64,000 bases of DNA from NCBI GenBank assembly GCA_937930635.1, contig CALHCF010000002.1, positions 62,001-126,000 of the forward strand, given 5' to 3'. Below, in pieces: positions 9,554 to 20,204 of this stretch (its first letter is position 1; each line of letters opens with the position of its first letter). The notes under the pieces were generated by a model. The model was not told the DNA's origin and made no database searches. It saw only the letters and a program-made list of their open reading frames with translations. Position numbers and translations under genes: made by a program. Source of the stretch: an uncultured Rhizobiaceae group bacterium. GTDB taxonomy: Bacteria; Pseudomonadota; Alphaproteobacteria; Rhizobiales; Rhizobiaceae.

Positions 9554-12523
9554 ATGCCTGAAAGCCACTCTCCACCGACTATAAAGTCGATTAGCTTGTC
9601 TGAGCGATCCAGCGGGTCTCTGCGTCTCAGCGATCCTCTCATAGCTCTCAGACCCAAAGATGCGGACACCGCGCAGTCGTCGCTGGACGAGTTTCTTGAA
9701 CTCATTGACTCAGCAGATTTCAACTCGTTGCGCGCCGGGATAGAATCTGAACCTGCGCTTCGTGAGTTTCTGGCAGCGGTGTTCGATCTTTCCCCCTACC
9801 TGCGTCAGCTGTCATTTCGATTTCCCGGATATGTTTGTGTTGCCCATGTGGAGGGGTTTGACGCGGCCTTGAAACAGGCACTGGACCACGCCTTTTTGGC
9901 AGGCGACGATCTCATCGACGAGGCGCAGGTTATGACGCGATTGCGTCAGGCCAAGCAGCAGGTCGCCTTGGTCAGTGGTTTGGCAGATCTTGGTGGTTGG
10001 TGGAGCGCGCAGAAAGTCAGCCAGGCAATCTCAGATATTGCAGATGCGACGTTGCAAACAGCGGTGCGTCATCTGGTTTTGAATGCACACCGTTCTGGAA
10101 AGATGGAACTTCCAGACCCGGACAACCCTGAAACCGGCTGTGGTTATTCAGTTCTTGCGATGGGCAAACACGGTGCGCGAGAGCTCAATTATTCCAGCGA
10201 TATCGATCTGATCGTCTTTTTTGATCCCGGCGTGCCAGCCGTTCTCGATCCCGACGAAAGCGGAAAACTGTTCACCCGCATGACCCGCAGCCTGGTCAAG
10301 ATCATGCAGGAGCGTACGGCTGACGGTTATGTGTTCCGCACCGATTTGCGCTTGCGCCCGGACCCTGGGTCCATGCCGCTGGCTATCCCTCTCAATGTCG
10401 CGCTGAACTACTATGAATCCAGGGGCCAGAACTGGGAAAGAGCCGCTTTGATCAAAGCGCGGCATGTGGCGGGCGACAGGCAGACCGGCGAGATTGTGGA
10501 GCGCGAACTGGTGCCGTTCATCTGGCGCCGCTACCTGGATTACGCCGCCATTGCCGATATTCATTCCATTAAGCGACAGATACAGGCACACAAGGGCTTC
10601 ACAAAAATGGCTGCGGCTGGCCACAACGTGAAACTCGGCCGTGGCGGCATTCGTGAAATCGAATTTTTTGTCCAGACCCAGCAATTAATTGCGGGGGGAA
10701 GGGTGCCCCGATTGCGAGGGCGCAGAACCCTCGAAATGCTCGCAATGCTTGTCGAAGAAGGATGGATTGATGCTCAGGTATGCGATGAACTGAGCGAGAG
10801 TTATTATGTGCTGCGCGACGTCGAACACCGGTTGCAGATGATTGATGATGCTCAAACCCACACAATCCCTGAGGATAATAATGAACAGGCACGCCTGGCG
10901 AATCTGTGTGGTTTTGGGTCGTTTGATGCCTTTGCCTCAATGCTTCTGCCTCATCTGGAACGCGTGGAAGCTCACTATGCGGCCTTGTTTTCACAGGCAC
11001 CTGATCTTTCCACCACCGATGGAAATCTCTCATTCACGGGCGACGATGATGACCCGGGAACGGTGGATACGCTTTCCACTCTTGGCTATCAGCGCCCTTC
11101 CTTGATGATAACCATCGTGCGCAGTTGGCATTTTGGCCGCTACAGGGCCATGCAGTCTGCGGAAGCGCGTGAACAGCTGACTGAGATCACTCCGGCTTTG
11201 CTGGAAGTTCTGGCGGAAACAGGGCGGCCGGACGAGACGCTTATTGCGTTTGACGAATTCCTCAAGGGTTTGCCTGCCGGCTTCCAGCTTTTCTCGCTTC
11301 TCAAGGCAAATCCACGTCTTCTTTCACTTCTGGTTCTCGTTCTTGGTATCGCGCCGCGGCTGGCTGGTATCATTACCCGCAAGCCGCATGTGTTTGACGG
11401 TCTTTTGGAACCTGGATTTTTTGACACTCTGCCGACACAGGCGATGCTTGATGAAATGCTTGCCCGAAGCCTCGCCCAGGCTCGCAGTTATGAAGACGGA
11501 CTGGACCGCGCCCGGGTTTTCGCCACCGAACAGAAATTCCTGATCGGGATACGTGTGCTGGGTGGGTCGCTTGATCCCCTCGAAGCGGCACGTGCTTTCA
11601 CTGTGCTGGCGCAGGTGATGCTGTCAGCGATGGCACGCTGGGTTGAAACTGAGTTTTTCAAGACGCATGGCTGCGTGCCGGGCGGCAGCTTTGCCGTTGT
11701 GGGTATGGGAAACTTTGGAACCTGTGAGCTTACGGCAGGGTCAGACCTCGATTTGATTATGCTTTATGAGTACAGCCCCCAGGCGGGTGAATCCGACGGA
11801 ACAAAACCCCTCCATGCTTCCCAGTATTTTGGGCGACTTACTCAACGGCTCATTGCGGCCATGAGTGCGGCGACAGCGGAGGGGACAATCTACGAGTTGG
11901 ACTTTCGACTGCGCCCATCAGGGAAATCGGGTCCGATTGCGACCTCCCTTGATGCCTTTATCAAATATCAGCGAGAGACGGCCTGGACCTGGGAGCATAT
12001 GGCACTCACGCGTGCACGCGCTGTTGCAGGCAATCCCGACTTTGTTGCCAGGGTGCAAAAGGAAATCGATACCCTGGTTGCCGGTACCCGGGAAGAAAAG
12101 ACTGTCACCAAAGATGTGCTTGAGATGCGCCTTTTGATGGACGAGCAGCGTCCCACTGACGCCATATGGGATGTCAAGCTGGCCAAAGGCGGACTGGTAG
12201 ATATCGAGTTTATTGTCCAGTGGGCTGTTCTGACGGGTAGGGTGTCTCGCAAGGAAACGACCCTGGCCACGCTTGATGAACTTTCTGAACAAGAGGGAGG
12301 ACTGGTAACGGGTGATTTCGTGAACGCCTATCGGACGCTGTCAAACATCATCCAGCTGTTGCGGCTTTGTTTGGAGCGGCTCGTGCCTCCGCAGGAATGG
12401 CCGCCCGGCCTGGTTGATCTGCTTTTGCGGGTGCTCGACGCACCGGACCTCGCCCAGGCGGAAAATCAAATCAAAGATATGCAAACCGATATACGAAAGA
12501 AGATGCTGGCTCTGCTATCCTGA
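9554..12523 (+). CDS. glnE: Bifunctional glutamine synthetase adenylyltransferase/deadenylase GlnE
   Basis: A 989-residue enzyme that adenylylates and deadenylylates glutamine synthetase in response to PII, tuning nitrogen assimilation. The ATG at 9554, 16 bases after the kinase stop, is preferred to an in-frame ATG at 9464 that lies inside the kinase gene. Two nucleotidyltransferase domains are visible, each with its Gly and Asp-x-Asp motif: the N-terminal deadenylase (ELNYSSDIDLIVFFD, about residues 210-225) and the C-terminal adenylyltransferase (ELTAGSDLDLIMLYE, about 725-740). Both halves also repeat the RLRP and KLGRGGIREIEF-type motifs. Length matches alphaproteobacterial GlnE. It converges with the pleC-like gene. 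Confidence 0.96.
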   Translation: MPESHSPPTIKSISLSERSSGSLRLSDPLIALRPKDADTAQSSLDEFLELIDSADFNSLRAGIESEPALREFLAAVFDLSPYLRQLSFRFPGYVCVAHVEGFDAALKQALDHAFLAGDDLIDEAQVMTRLRQAKQQVALVSGLADLGGWWSAQKVSQAISDIADATLQTAVRHLVLNAHRSGKMELPDPDNPETGCGYSVLAMGKHGARELNYSSDIDLIVFFDPGVPAVLDPDESGKLFTRMTRSLVKIMQERTADGYVFRTDLRLRPDPGSMPLAIPLNVALNYYESRGQNWERAALIKARHVAGDRQTGEIVERELVPFIWRRYLDYAAIADIHSIKRQIQAHKGFTKMAAAGHNVKLGRGGIREIEFFVQTQQLIAGGRVPRLRGRRTLEMLAMLVEEGWIDAQVCDELSESYYVLRDVEHRLQMIDDAQTHTIPEDNNEQARLANLCGFGSFDAFASMLLPHLERVEAHYAALFSQAPDLSTTDGNLSFTGDDDDPGTVDTLSTLGYQRPSLMITIVRSWHFGRYRAMQSAEAREQLTEITPALLEVLAETGRPDETLIAFDEFLKGLPAGFQLFSLLKANPRLLSLLVLVLGIAPRLAGIITRKPHVFDGLLEPGFFDTLPTQAMLDEMLARSLAQARSYEDGLDRARVFATEQKFLIGIRVLGGSLDPLEAARAFTVLAQVMLSAMARWVETEFFKTHGCVPGGSFAVVGMGNFGTCELTAGSDLDLIMLYEYSPQAGESDGTKPLHASQYFGRLTQRLIAAMSAATAEGTIYELDFRLRPSGKSGPIATSLDAFIKYQRETAWTWEHMALTRARAVAGNPDFVARVQKEIDTLVAGTREEKTVTKDVLEMRLLMDEQRPTDAIWDVKLAKGGLVDIEFIVQWAVLTGRVSRKETTLATLDELSEQEGGLVTGDFVNAYRTLSNIIQLLRLCLERLVPPQEWPPGLVDLLLRVLDAPDLAQAENQIKDMQTDIRKKMLALLS

Positions 12524-12647
12524 ACTGGTTCTGCCTTTTGTCTGAATCAGCCCGGTTGGTTTTTGCCAGCAGCAATTCAGTTGTAGCGAATGTCAGAACA
12601 GGCATGTCAGTCATGAAGTTGAGACGCTCTGGCCCGTCGTTTGCAGT

Positions 12648-15059
12648 TCAGGCGGCTTTTGCAGCTTCGTCATTGATCTCGTCACATTCAGCCGTCTTGC
12701 ACTCAAACGGCAGTCTCACAGCAACCAGCGTTCCCTCTCCTGGAGCGGAACGGATCTTTAGAGTTCCACCATGCAACATCGTGAGCGAACGGGCTATGGC
12801 CAGACCAAGGCCGCTGCCTTTGTGGTTCTTGGTGAACTGGTCCTGAACCTGTTCAAAAGGCTGGCCGATGCGCTGGATAGCTTCACGAGAGATGCCTATT
12901 CCGTTGTCGCGAATGACGATATTGACAGAATGTTTCAGCGCCTTAGCAGTCACGTCGATGCGGCCATCCTCCGGCGTGAACTTCACGGCATTTGAAAGCA
13001 GATTGAGCAGGATCTGTTTCACCGCCCGGCGATCAGCGTCCAGAACCAGACTGTCGGGAATTTTGTGGTTGACGGTGATCTTCGATTCCTCTGCCTGCAT
13101 GCTGATAATGCGCATGGTCTCGTCCAGCAATTCGTCAAGGTGAACTGTCTCTGGTGAAAGCTGGAAACGTCCGGCTTCGATTTTCGACATGTCCAGCACA
13201 TCGTTGATAACACCCAGCAGGAAGCTTCCCGAATGGTGAATATCGTCTGCATACTCATCGTATTTCTCCGAACCCATAGGGCCGAACATATTGGAGCGCA
13301 TGATGTCGGAAAATCCGATAATGGCGTTGAGCGGAGTTCGAAGTTCGTGAGAAATATTGGCAAGGAATTCTGACTTGGAACGGTTTCCAGCTTCCGCCTT
13401 TTTCTTTTGATCGTTGTACTCTTCGGCGAGTTCAACCAGTTGTTGCGCCTGATATTCCAGCTTGTGTTGGGAGGAGCGCAGGTCTTTGATGGTTGCCATT
13501 AGCCGCTGTTCGGAATCCATCAGTTTTTCTTCGTTGCGCTTGATCTGGGTAATGTCGGTACCGATGGAAACAAAACCACCATCGCGGGTACGCCGTTCAC
13601 TTACCTGCAGCCAGCGCCCGTCCTCTATCTGAGCTTCGTAGGTTTTGGTGCCTTTCTCAAAACGGCGGTCGGTTGGAATCTTCGAGCGCATCTTTGGTTT
13701 GCGGCTGTTTTGCATGACCTCTTCATGTGGTGTTCCACTGACAATCGAACTGGAGGGCAGATTATAGAGCTGTTGATATTTGCTGTTGCACATGACCAGC
13801 TGTTTCTTGGAGTCCCACAAGACGAACGCTTCCGAGATGTTCTCGATGGCGTCACGCAGTCTGATATCAGCGTCGCGGTTCTTCTGTTTGAGTGCTTCCT
13901 GCTCACTGATATCAACGGCGATACCAATGAGGTGTGGTTCGAGACCCTTGTAGTTCACAAGCTCCGCCCGAATGCGCATCCAGATCCATGCGCCATTGGA
14001 ATGCATCATGCGGAAACGATGATCAAACTGTAGCTTGGGATTGGTGAGCAGGTCGTCCGCGAGCTGTTTCAGGTCTTCATCTTCCGGGTGCATCAGGCTG
14101 GAGAGTTCGCCAAATCCCATAACCCGGTCACGCGGGTCCATCCCCAGCATTTCATACATGGAGCGAGACCAGACTATCCGCCCGCGAGCAAGGTCCCAAT
14201 CCCACAACCCGCAGTGACCCCGAGACATGGCAGTGTCAAAACGGGCATTAATTTCCAGGAAAAGCTGGTCTGCCACACGCGCCCGCTCACCCTGCTTGAA
14301 ATAGGCATAGACAATAACAAGCATTACAGAGCCAAGAGCCAGGAACAGGACAATATTGAGCCGGACTGCCTGCCACCAGTTTGCAAAGGCGTGTGTCTTG
14401 TCCTGAACCATCAGCAGGCCACCCAAAGGAATGCCGTTTTGATTGCCCAGCGCGCGGTAGGTAGCCAGAGAGCGAATATTACCATCAAGCAGAATGTCGC
14501 GGACCCCGGCCTCCGACCCTTTGGTGGTGAGGGCAACATCGCCACCGGTAAGGCGATTCAGGTTGATCCCTTTGAAAGAGTGATTGCTTTGTGATTGCGC
14601 AACAACCCGCCCAACGGCGCTCAACAGGAATGCCGAGCGGCCATCATCTTCTGCGCCTGTAGGCAGAGCATCCTGAAGAAGGACACCGGAAAGTGTCGGG
14701 CTGACAAGGGAGGATTCAAGCGACGGGTTTAAGTTCAGCCGCAGGCTTGTGATCTCGGCGATGTGCGCGAGGGTATCACGAGATTTTTGATCGATTTCAA
14801 CACTGTCGTTGAGCAGCGAGGATGTTCTGGCCCCGGCCACCAGCAACAACAGCGTCACAATGAGAACTGGGATGGTTCGGCGTAACAGGACTTCAGACTG
14901 GTAGAAACGTTGCTTTACAGGTTGCGACGCAGCTTTCATGTGACCGTGCAGGGCACGGAACTGGGAAACATGTGTTGCGGTTGTTGGAAGGCTTGCGAAA
15001 CTCTTCTTGATAGAATCCAACAAGCCAACACGTCCGCCTTGCGCGTCCGCGTGCTGCAT
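12648..15059 (-). CDS. pleC: PAS-domain sensor histidine kinase, PleC/DivJ type
   Basis: An 803-residue membrane kinase. Two hydrophobic helices (about residues 60-77 and 235-255) flank a sensor domain of about 155 residues. Two PAS domains follow (about 280-400 and 415-530), then a short coiled coil and a HisKA domain with His571 in ISHELRTPLNAIIGF. The helix continues FGPMGSEKY and LLGVINDVLDMSKIEAGR, the pattern of PleC/DivJ kinases that control phosphorylation of the cell-fate regulator DivK. HATPase boxes are intact (LLNLLSNAVKFT, GSGLGLAIARSL). The start has GGGGGAAC upstream. Position beside glnE and pepN agrees with the rhizobial pleC locus as I recall it, and the symbol rests on that plus the DHp pattern. 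Confidence 0.75.
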   Translation of the reverse strand: MQHADAQGGRVGLLDSIKKSFASLPTTATHVSQFRALHGHMKAASQPVKQRFYQSEVLLRRTIPVLIVTLLLLVAGARTSSLLNDSVEIDQKSRDTLAHIAEITSLRLNLNPSLESSLVSPTLSGVLLQDALPTGAEDDGRSAFLLSAVGRVVAQSQSNHSFKGINLNRLTGGDVALTTKGSEAGVRDILLDGNIRSLATYRALGNQNGIPLGGLLMVQDKTHAFANWWQAVRLNIVLFLALGSVMLVIVYAYFKQGERARVADQLFLEINARFDTAMSRGHCGLWDWDLARGRIVWSRSMYEMLGMDPRDRVMGFGELSSLMHPEDEDLKQLADDLLTNPKLQFDHRFRMMHSNGAWIWMRIRAELVNYKGLEPHLIGIAVDISEQEALKQKNRDADIRLRDAIENISEAFVLWDSKKQLVMCNSKYQQLYNLPSSSIVSGTPHEEVMQNSRKPKMRSKIPTDRRFEKGTKTYEAQIEDGRWLQVSERRTRDGGFVSIGTDITQIKRNEEKLMDSEQRLMATIKDLRSSQHKLEYQAQQLVELAEEYNDQKKKAEAGNRSKSEFLANISHELRTPLNAIIGFSDIMRSNMFGPMGSEKYDEYADDIHHSGSFLLGVINDVLDMSKIEAGRFQLSPETVHLDELLDETMRIISMQAEESKITVNHKIPDSLVLDADRRAVKQILLNLLSNAVKFTPEDGRIDVTAKALKHSVNIVIRDNGIGISREAIQRIGQPFEQVQDQFTKNHKGSGLGLAIARSLTMLHGGTLKIRSAPGEGTLVAVRLPFECKTAECDEINDEAAKAA

Positions 15060-15199
15060 AGATGTTCCCCCGTAAATAGCAACGACCGATGATCAGCGCT
15101 GTACTGCTGCACCCCAGCACCTGAACGAATCACTGCCATTTGAATCGAGGGGAATCGGCTTGTCCACCCCCTATTTGTCGAAAAAGAGCAAGAAGTGAA

Positions 15200-17851
15200 T
15201 CAAGGTTGCAAAAAACGATCCACAATTTCTTGAACATCACGCGACAGGGCCGGTGTTGCGGCTATTCGGCGCAATTCCAGCTTGGCTTTCTGACGGCGGT
15301 TTTTCTCCATGCTCTTCCAGTTTCCCATCAGCGTCAGCAGCCGGGCCGCGACCTGCGGATTGATCGTATCAAGCTTGATGATCATATCGGCATAGAATTT
15401 GTAGCCGGCTCCATCAGCGCTATGAAAACCGGTGAGATTGCCGGAAGCAAATGCACCCAGCAACGAACGCGCCCGGTTGGGATTGTCAAAGGTGAAGACG
15501 TCGCTGGTCACGAGTTTACGAACCTTTTGCAATCCGCGTTTCCCGGCGATGATTCCCTGAACCACCAGCCATTTATCAATCACCAGTGGTATCTTCTTGT
15601 AACGAGACTGGAACTTCTCAAGTGCTGCGTTGGTGATTTTGGAATTGGACTGTGAGTGAACCAGAATGTTGAGGGCGGCGATATGGTCGGTCATGTTGGC
15701 GGCTTTAGAGAACTGGCTTTGAGCCTGCTTTAGTGAGCCGTCCACGCCACCACGAACCAGCAAAGGCAGAATGGCATTCTTCAGGGCGCGCTGACCTGCG
15801 GCCTCAAGCTGGGACGATGCCGCTTCAGCTTTCTGAAGGGACTTGACCAGTTTCAGACCCCCAGCGCCAAGACAAGAACCGAGCCTGCTCTGAATCTGAT
15901 CACGAACCCTGGCTACAGCATCAGGATCGACATTAGTGCCTATCTGTCGGGCAATATCATGATTGCTGGGAAGGGTCAGAAGCTGTGAACGAAACTCCGG
16001 TTCAAGGGTGTCGTCAAGCGCAAGTGCTGTCACAAGCTCATTGAAATCGGTGTGCTTCTCATCAATCCGGCGACCTGACTTTCCCTTCGCGGCATCGGTT
16101 AGAATCTGCATGGCAAACCGGTTGCAGGCTTCCCATCGGTTATACAAATCGCTGTCGTAGCGCGCCCGCAACATCAGCGCCTTTTCAGACTCGCGAAAGT
16201 TCAGCACAACAGGTGCCGAAAACCCCCGCAAGAGAGATGGATGCGGCCTGGCCGCAACCTCATCGAAAACGACCTTCGTCTTGCGTTTTGTGAGTATGAT
16301 CAGGTCATCGCGGACAGCCAAACTGCGCGTCTTGATCTGCATGTCGGCCCCGGTCTTGTCGAGCAGACCGAAACGGATCGGTATCGGCACGGTCTGCTTG
16401 CGCAGCTGATTTGGTGTGGGAGGAACAGATTGCGTGAAGGTCAGACTGTAGCGTTGTTTCTTTGCGTCATAGCTTTCGGCCACGTCGACAACCGGCGTAC
16501 CCGCCTGAGCGTACCAGCGTGCAAATTGTGAAAGATCCATCTTTGCCGCATCGGCAAAACATTTAAGGAAATCCTCGACCACCGCTGCTTCGCCGTCATG
16601 GCGTTTGAAGTATAAATCAGTGGCCTTGCGGTAGGTTTTTGGACCAACCAGAGTTGCCAGCATCCGCACCAGTTCAGCGCCCTTTTGATAGACCGTCGCC
16701 GTATAGAAATTATTGATTTCCTTATACGCCCCAGGCCTCACCGGATGCGCCAGAGGCCCGGCATCCTCGGCAAACTGAGCCGCTTTCAATGTGCGAACCT
16801 GCTGAATGCGCTGGACTGCCCGTGATCGCTGATCGGCAGAAAATTCCTGATCGCGATAAACCGTCAGACCTTCTTTCAGGCAAAGCTGAAACCAGTCACG
16901 ACAGGTAATTCGGTTGCCCGTCCAGTTGTGGAAGTACTCATGCGCGATGATGGCTTCGATATGCATTGTATCGGTATCTGTCGCGAGCTGGGAACTGGCG
17001 AGCACATATTTATCGTTGAAGATATTGAGCCCCTTGTTCTCCATGGCACCCATGTTGAAATCTGACACGGCGACAATGTTGAAAACATCAAGGTCATATT
17101 CGCAGCCATAGACTTCCTCATCCCAGGTCATGCTGCGTTTCAAAGCATCCATGGCAAATGTCGCGAGACCTGCCTTGCCCGGTTCCACATAAATGTTGAG
17201 GTCGACCTTGCTGCCGGAAGAAGTTTTAAACTTGCTTGAGACGACATCGAGTGTGCCGCCAACAAGCGCAAACAGATAACAGGGCTTGGGATGCGGGTCG
17301 TGCCACACCGCAAAGTGGCGGTCTCCCTTCAGCTTGCCTTTTTTGACCGGATTGCCGTTAGACATCAGTCGGGGGCAGGCGGCCCGGTCAGCCTCAAGTC
17401 GAACGGTGTAAACCGACAAAACATCAGGCCGGTCGAGGAAATATGTAATGCGCCGAAATCCCTCCGCCTCGCACTGGGTGCAATAAACACCACTGGAGAG
17501 ATAAAGCCCCATAAGCTTGCGGTTATTTTGCGGAGCAAGGCGGGTGATAATTTCTACTGTAAACTCACGCGCGCGGGGTGTTGTGATAATCTCCAGCTTT
17601 TGTGGTGAAGATCGAATACCGGATTTTTCGAGTTCGATGCCATCGAGCGCAACAGACACCAGTGACAGTTCGTCTCCATCAAGAACCAGCGGCGTTCCGG
17701 CCCTGGTTTTACGCCCCCGCACAACCTTCAAGGTGGCCCGCACGATCGTATTGAGTGGGTCCAGAGAAATGTTGAGGTCTACAGTGGTGATCTGAAATGC
17801 GGGAGGGGTGTAGTTTTTCAACCGGGTGGTTGGAGCTGTCTGTGTGCGCAT
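15200..17851 (-). CDS. pepN: Aminopeptidase N (M1 zinc metallopeptidase)
   Basis: An 883-residue M1 aminopeptidase that removes N-terminal residues from peptides in the cytoplasm. The exopeptidase motif GAMENKGLNIF precedes the zinc site HEYFHNWTGNR (near residues 303-313). The third zinc ligand, Glu, lies in LKEGLTVYRDQEF. Length and spacing match the E. coli-type PepN with its all-helical C-terminal domain. An AGGAAA site precedes the ATG at 17851. It is transcribed leftward toward the pleC-like gene with a 140-base gap, so the two may or may not share a transcript. Confidence 0.95.
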   Translation of the reverse strand: MRTQTAPTTRLKNYTPPAFQITTVDLNISLDPLNTIVRATLKVVRGRKTRAGTPLVLDGDELSLVSVALDGIELEKSGIRSSPQKLEIITTPRAREFTVEIITRLAPQNNRKLMGLYLSSGVYCTQCEAEGFRRITYFLDRPDVLSVYTVRLEADRAACPRLMSNGNPVKKGKLKGDRHFAVWHDPHPKPCYLFALVGGTLDVVSSKFKTSSGSKVDLNIYVEPGKAGLATFAMDALKRSMTWDEEVYGCEYDLDVFNIVAVSDFNMGAMENKGLNIFNDKYVLASSQLATDTDTMHIEAIIAHEYFHNWTGNRITCRDWFQLCLKEGLTVYRDQEFSADQRSRAVQRIQQVRTLKAAQFAEDAGPLAHPVRPGAYKEINNFYTATVYQKGAELVRMLATLVGPKTYRKATDLYFKRHDGEAAVVEDFLKCFADAAKMDLSQFARWYAQAGTPVVDVAESYDAKKQRYSLTFTQSVPPTPNQLRKQTVPIPIRFGLLDKTGADMQIKTRSLAVRDDLIILTKRKTKVVFDEVAARPHPSLLRGFSAPVVLNFRESEKALMLRARYDSDLYNRWEACNRFAMQILTDAAKGKSGRRIDEKHTDFNELVTALALDDTLEPEFRSQLLTLPSNHDIARQIGTNVDPDAVARVRDQIQSRLGSCLGAGGLKLVKSLQKAEAASSQLEAAGQRALKNAILPLLVRGGVDGSLKQAQSQFSKAANMTDHIAALNILVHSQSNSKITNAALEKFQSRYKKIPLVIDKWLVVQGIIAGKRGLQKVRKLVTSDVFTFDNPNRARSLLGAFASGNLTGFHSADGAGYKFYADMIIKLDTINPQVAARLLTLMGNWKSMEKNRRQKAKLELRRIAATPALSRDVQEIVDRFLQP

Positions 17852-17936
17852 AGTGAAATTTCCTGCCGAACGGGTCGGCCGACACTATGCCTGCACCGTT
17901 TGCGCAAGTCATCCGTTGCACGGGACAAACATGTTT

Positions 17937-18413
17937 CTATTTATTGGACGTCTCAGCCTGCCCGGAATTGGGTGCCAGTTTTGGAAAACGCGACTTCGTA
18001 TAGTCGAGAACAGCTGTTGATTTGACTTCAACCCTGTCTTTCCCGGGGTCGCCAACATTGGCGAACAGGCTGTAGCGCTTTGCTTTGGCTGTGTAGGTGA
18101 GGACCAGTTTGCGACGGGTGCGATAGCCGTGCAAACGGGTTTTATATTTTCCAGAACCTGCCTTTGAACCTACATTTTGATGAAAAAGCGCATCGACACG
18201 GGCCTTGCGTTTGCCCCATCGCTGGCGCGGGTTGTTAAAAGCTGCCAGCACGGCGGCATCGGCAGCGTTTTGCATGCGGCTGCTGGCAGACGTATAGAAT
18301 CCCAGATCGACTGATGCGCCAATGATCAACAGCAGCGGTGCACTCATCAGCGCTGACATGATGGCGATGTTGCCGCGGGTGTCACCCGCGAAAGCCTGCA
18401 GTCTTGAAATCAT
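17937..18413 (-). CDS. TadG/TadE-like pilus-assembly family membrane protein
   Basis: A 158-residue protein with an N-terminal TadG-type segment: DTRGNIAIMSALM, then a hydrophobic helix (about residues 15-38), then QNAADAAVLAA. This is the signature of the putative Flp pilus-assembly TadE/G-like N-terminal domain. The ATG at 18413 with AGAGGTG upstream is chosen over an in-frame start at 18488. The remainder is basic and low in recognisable motifs. It stands alone: no tad/cpa pilus genes are nearby and it lacks the von Willebrand domain of full TadG. A surface or pseudopilin-like role is only inferred. Confidence 0.72.
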   Translation of the reverse strand: MISRLQAFAGDTRGNIAIMSALMSAPLLLIIGASVDLGFYTSASSRMQNAADAAVLAAFNNPRQRWGKRKARVDALFHQNVGSKAGSGKYKTRLHGYRTRRKLVLTYTAKAKRYSLFANVGDPGKDRVEVKSTAVLDYTKSRFPKLAPNSGQAETSNK

Positions 18414-18563
18414 GGCAAACGCACCTCTAGTTACCTTTGAAAAGTGCGCCCAAACGGTGAAATCCCGGCTAAGGAAAAGCCTTAACAATGTCCTAATGAC
18501 GGACTTGGTTAAGATCGATTTGCGGGGTATCAGATGGCTTCAACATTGCTCTGGAGTTCGTAA

Positions 18564-20201
18564 ATGAAACCCGCTGCCCATCTGATCCTCGACCAGCTCA
18601 AGAAAAGTCATGTTGAACAGGAGGGTTTGCGCATTGCCGATCTCTTCGAACAGGATTCGGGTCGCTTTGACAGGTTTTCCGCCAACTGCGGTGATATTCT
18701 CTTCGACTACTCAAAGACGGGCATCGACGCAGAGACGCGCGGTCTTCTGTTTGAACTTGCCGCTGCCGCAGGGTTGAATGAAAAGCGCAAGGCATTGTTC
18801 GACGGCGAGATCGTCAATGTTACCGAAGGGCGGGCGGTCCAGCATATGGCGTTGCGCAGTTCGGTTGATCAATCCGTCATGCTGGAAGGTGAAGACGTTG
18901 TGCCGGCCGTATTGGGTGTGAGAGACCGGATGGTCCGGTTTGCCACGGATGTTCGCAGTGGCCGGATAGCAGGGAAGGGGGGCGCATTCACCGATATAGT
19001 CAATATCGGTATCGGCGGATCAGATCTTGGTCCGGTGATGGCCACAGCCGCTTTGGCTCCCGATCATGACGGCCCACGGACTCATTTTGTCTCCAATGTG
19101 GATGGGGCGGATATTCTGGATGTTCTAAAACGCGTCGATCCAGCAAAAACACTGTTTCTCGTTGCATCCAAGACTTTCACCACCCAGGAAACCATGACCA
19201 ATGCTGCCACGGCTCGCGCGTGGCTGGTCGCGGCTCTGGGGGAAGATGCTGTGGGTGATCATTTTGCAGCCCTCTCCACGGCGCTCGACAAAACGGGCGC
19301 CTTTGGCATTGCCGATGACCGGACCTTTGGTTTCTGGGACTGGGTAGGGGGGCGTTATTCGGTATGGTCGGCCATCGGCCTTTCATTGATGATCGCTGTC
19401 GGGCCGGAAAAATTTGAACGCTTTCTCGCCGGTGCGCGGGCGGTTGATGAGCATTTCCAGACTTCGCAAATGGAAAGCAATGTGCCTGTTCTCATGGCGC
19501 TTGTTGGCATCTGGCACCGTAATATATGCGGTTATGATACCCATGCGGTCCTTCCTTATGATCAGCACCTGCACAGATTCCCGGCCTATCTGCAACAGCT
19601 TGATATGGAATCAAATGGCAAGCGTATCGATCTCAATGGCGATGAGGTTTCCACCGCTACAGGCCCCATTGTTTGGGGGGAGCCGGGAACCAATGGGCAA
19701 CATGCTTTTTATCAGCTGATCCATCAGGGCACTTCAGTCATTCCTGCAGATTTCCTCATCGCCGCCCATCCGGCTGAACCTGTCGGTGACCATCACGAGA
19801 AGCTGGCGGCCAATGCCTTTGCCCAGACCGAGGCTTTGATGTTTGGAAAGACTGTCAAACAGGTTGAGGAAACCCTGCGCGAACAGGGGTTGGCCGCTGA
19901 CGAGATTGCCCGTCTTGCCCCGCATAAGGTTTTTCCCGGTAATCGACCCACCTGTACGTTTCTGTATCCGCGCCTCACGCCCTTTATATTGGGACAGCTG
20001 ATCGCGCTTTATGAACACAAGGTCTTTGTTCAGGGTGCGATCTGGAACATCAACTCGTTCGACCAATGGGGGGTTGAACTGGGCAAGGAACTGGCCGGTG
20101 AGTTGTTGCCAATGGTGAAGGGAGAAAAGGATGCAGAAGGTCGGAGCGGGTCTACACAAGGTCTGCTCGCAGCCTATCACGCCATGCGCAATACAGCCTG
20201 A
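18564..20201 (+). CDS. pgi: Glucose-6-phosphate isomerase
   Basis: A 545-residue cytoplasmic enzyme interconverting glucose-6-phosphate and fructose-6-phosphate. Family signatures are clear: DIVNIGIGGSDLGPVMAT (about residues 146-163), the FVSNVDG and SKTFTTQET segments, FGFWDWVGGRYSVWSAIGLS, and the C-terminal FDQWGVELGKELA. GGAG lies seven bases before the ATG. It stands alone, divergent from the TadG-like gene, and ends three bases before the convergent EamA transporter. Confidence 0.97.
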   Translation: MKPAAHLILDQLKKSHVEQEGLRIADLFEQDSGRFDRFSANCGDILFDYSKTGIDAETRGLLFELAAAAGLNEKRKALFDGEIVNVTEGRAVQHMALRSSVDQSVMLEGEDVVPAVLGVRDRMVRFATDVRSGRIAGKGGAFTDIVNIGIGGSDLGPVMATAALAPDHDGPRTHFVSNVDGADILDVLKRVDPAKTLFLVASKTFTTQETMTNAATARAWLVAALGEDAVGDHFAALSTALDKTGAFGIADDRTFGFWDWVGGRYSVWSAIGLSLMIAVGPEKFERFLAGARAVDEHFQTSQMESNVPVLMALVGIWHRNICGYDTHAVLPYDQHLHRFPAYLQQLDMESNGKRIDLNGDEVSTATGPIVWGEPGTNGQHAFYQLIHQGTSVIPADFLIAAHPAEPVGDHHEKLAANAFAQTEALMFGKTVKQVEETLREQGLAADEIARLAPHKVFPGNRPTCTFLYPRLTPFILGQLIALYEHKVFVQGAIWNINSFDQWGVELGKELAGELLPMVKGEKDAEGRSGSTQGLLAAYHAMRNTA

Positions 20202-20204
20202 TGG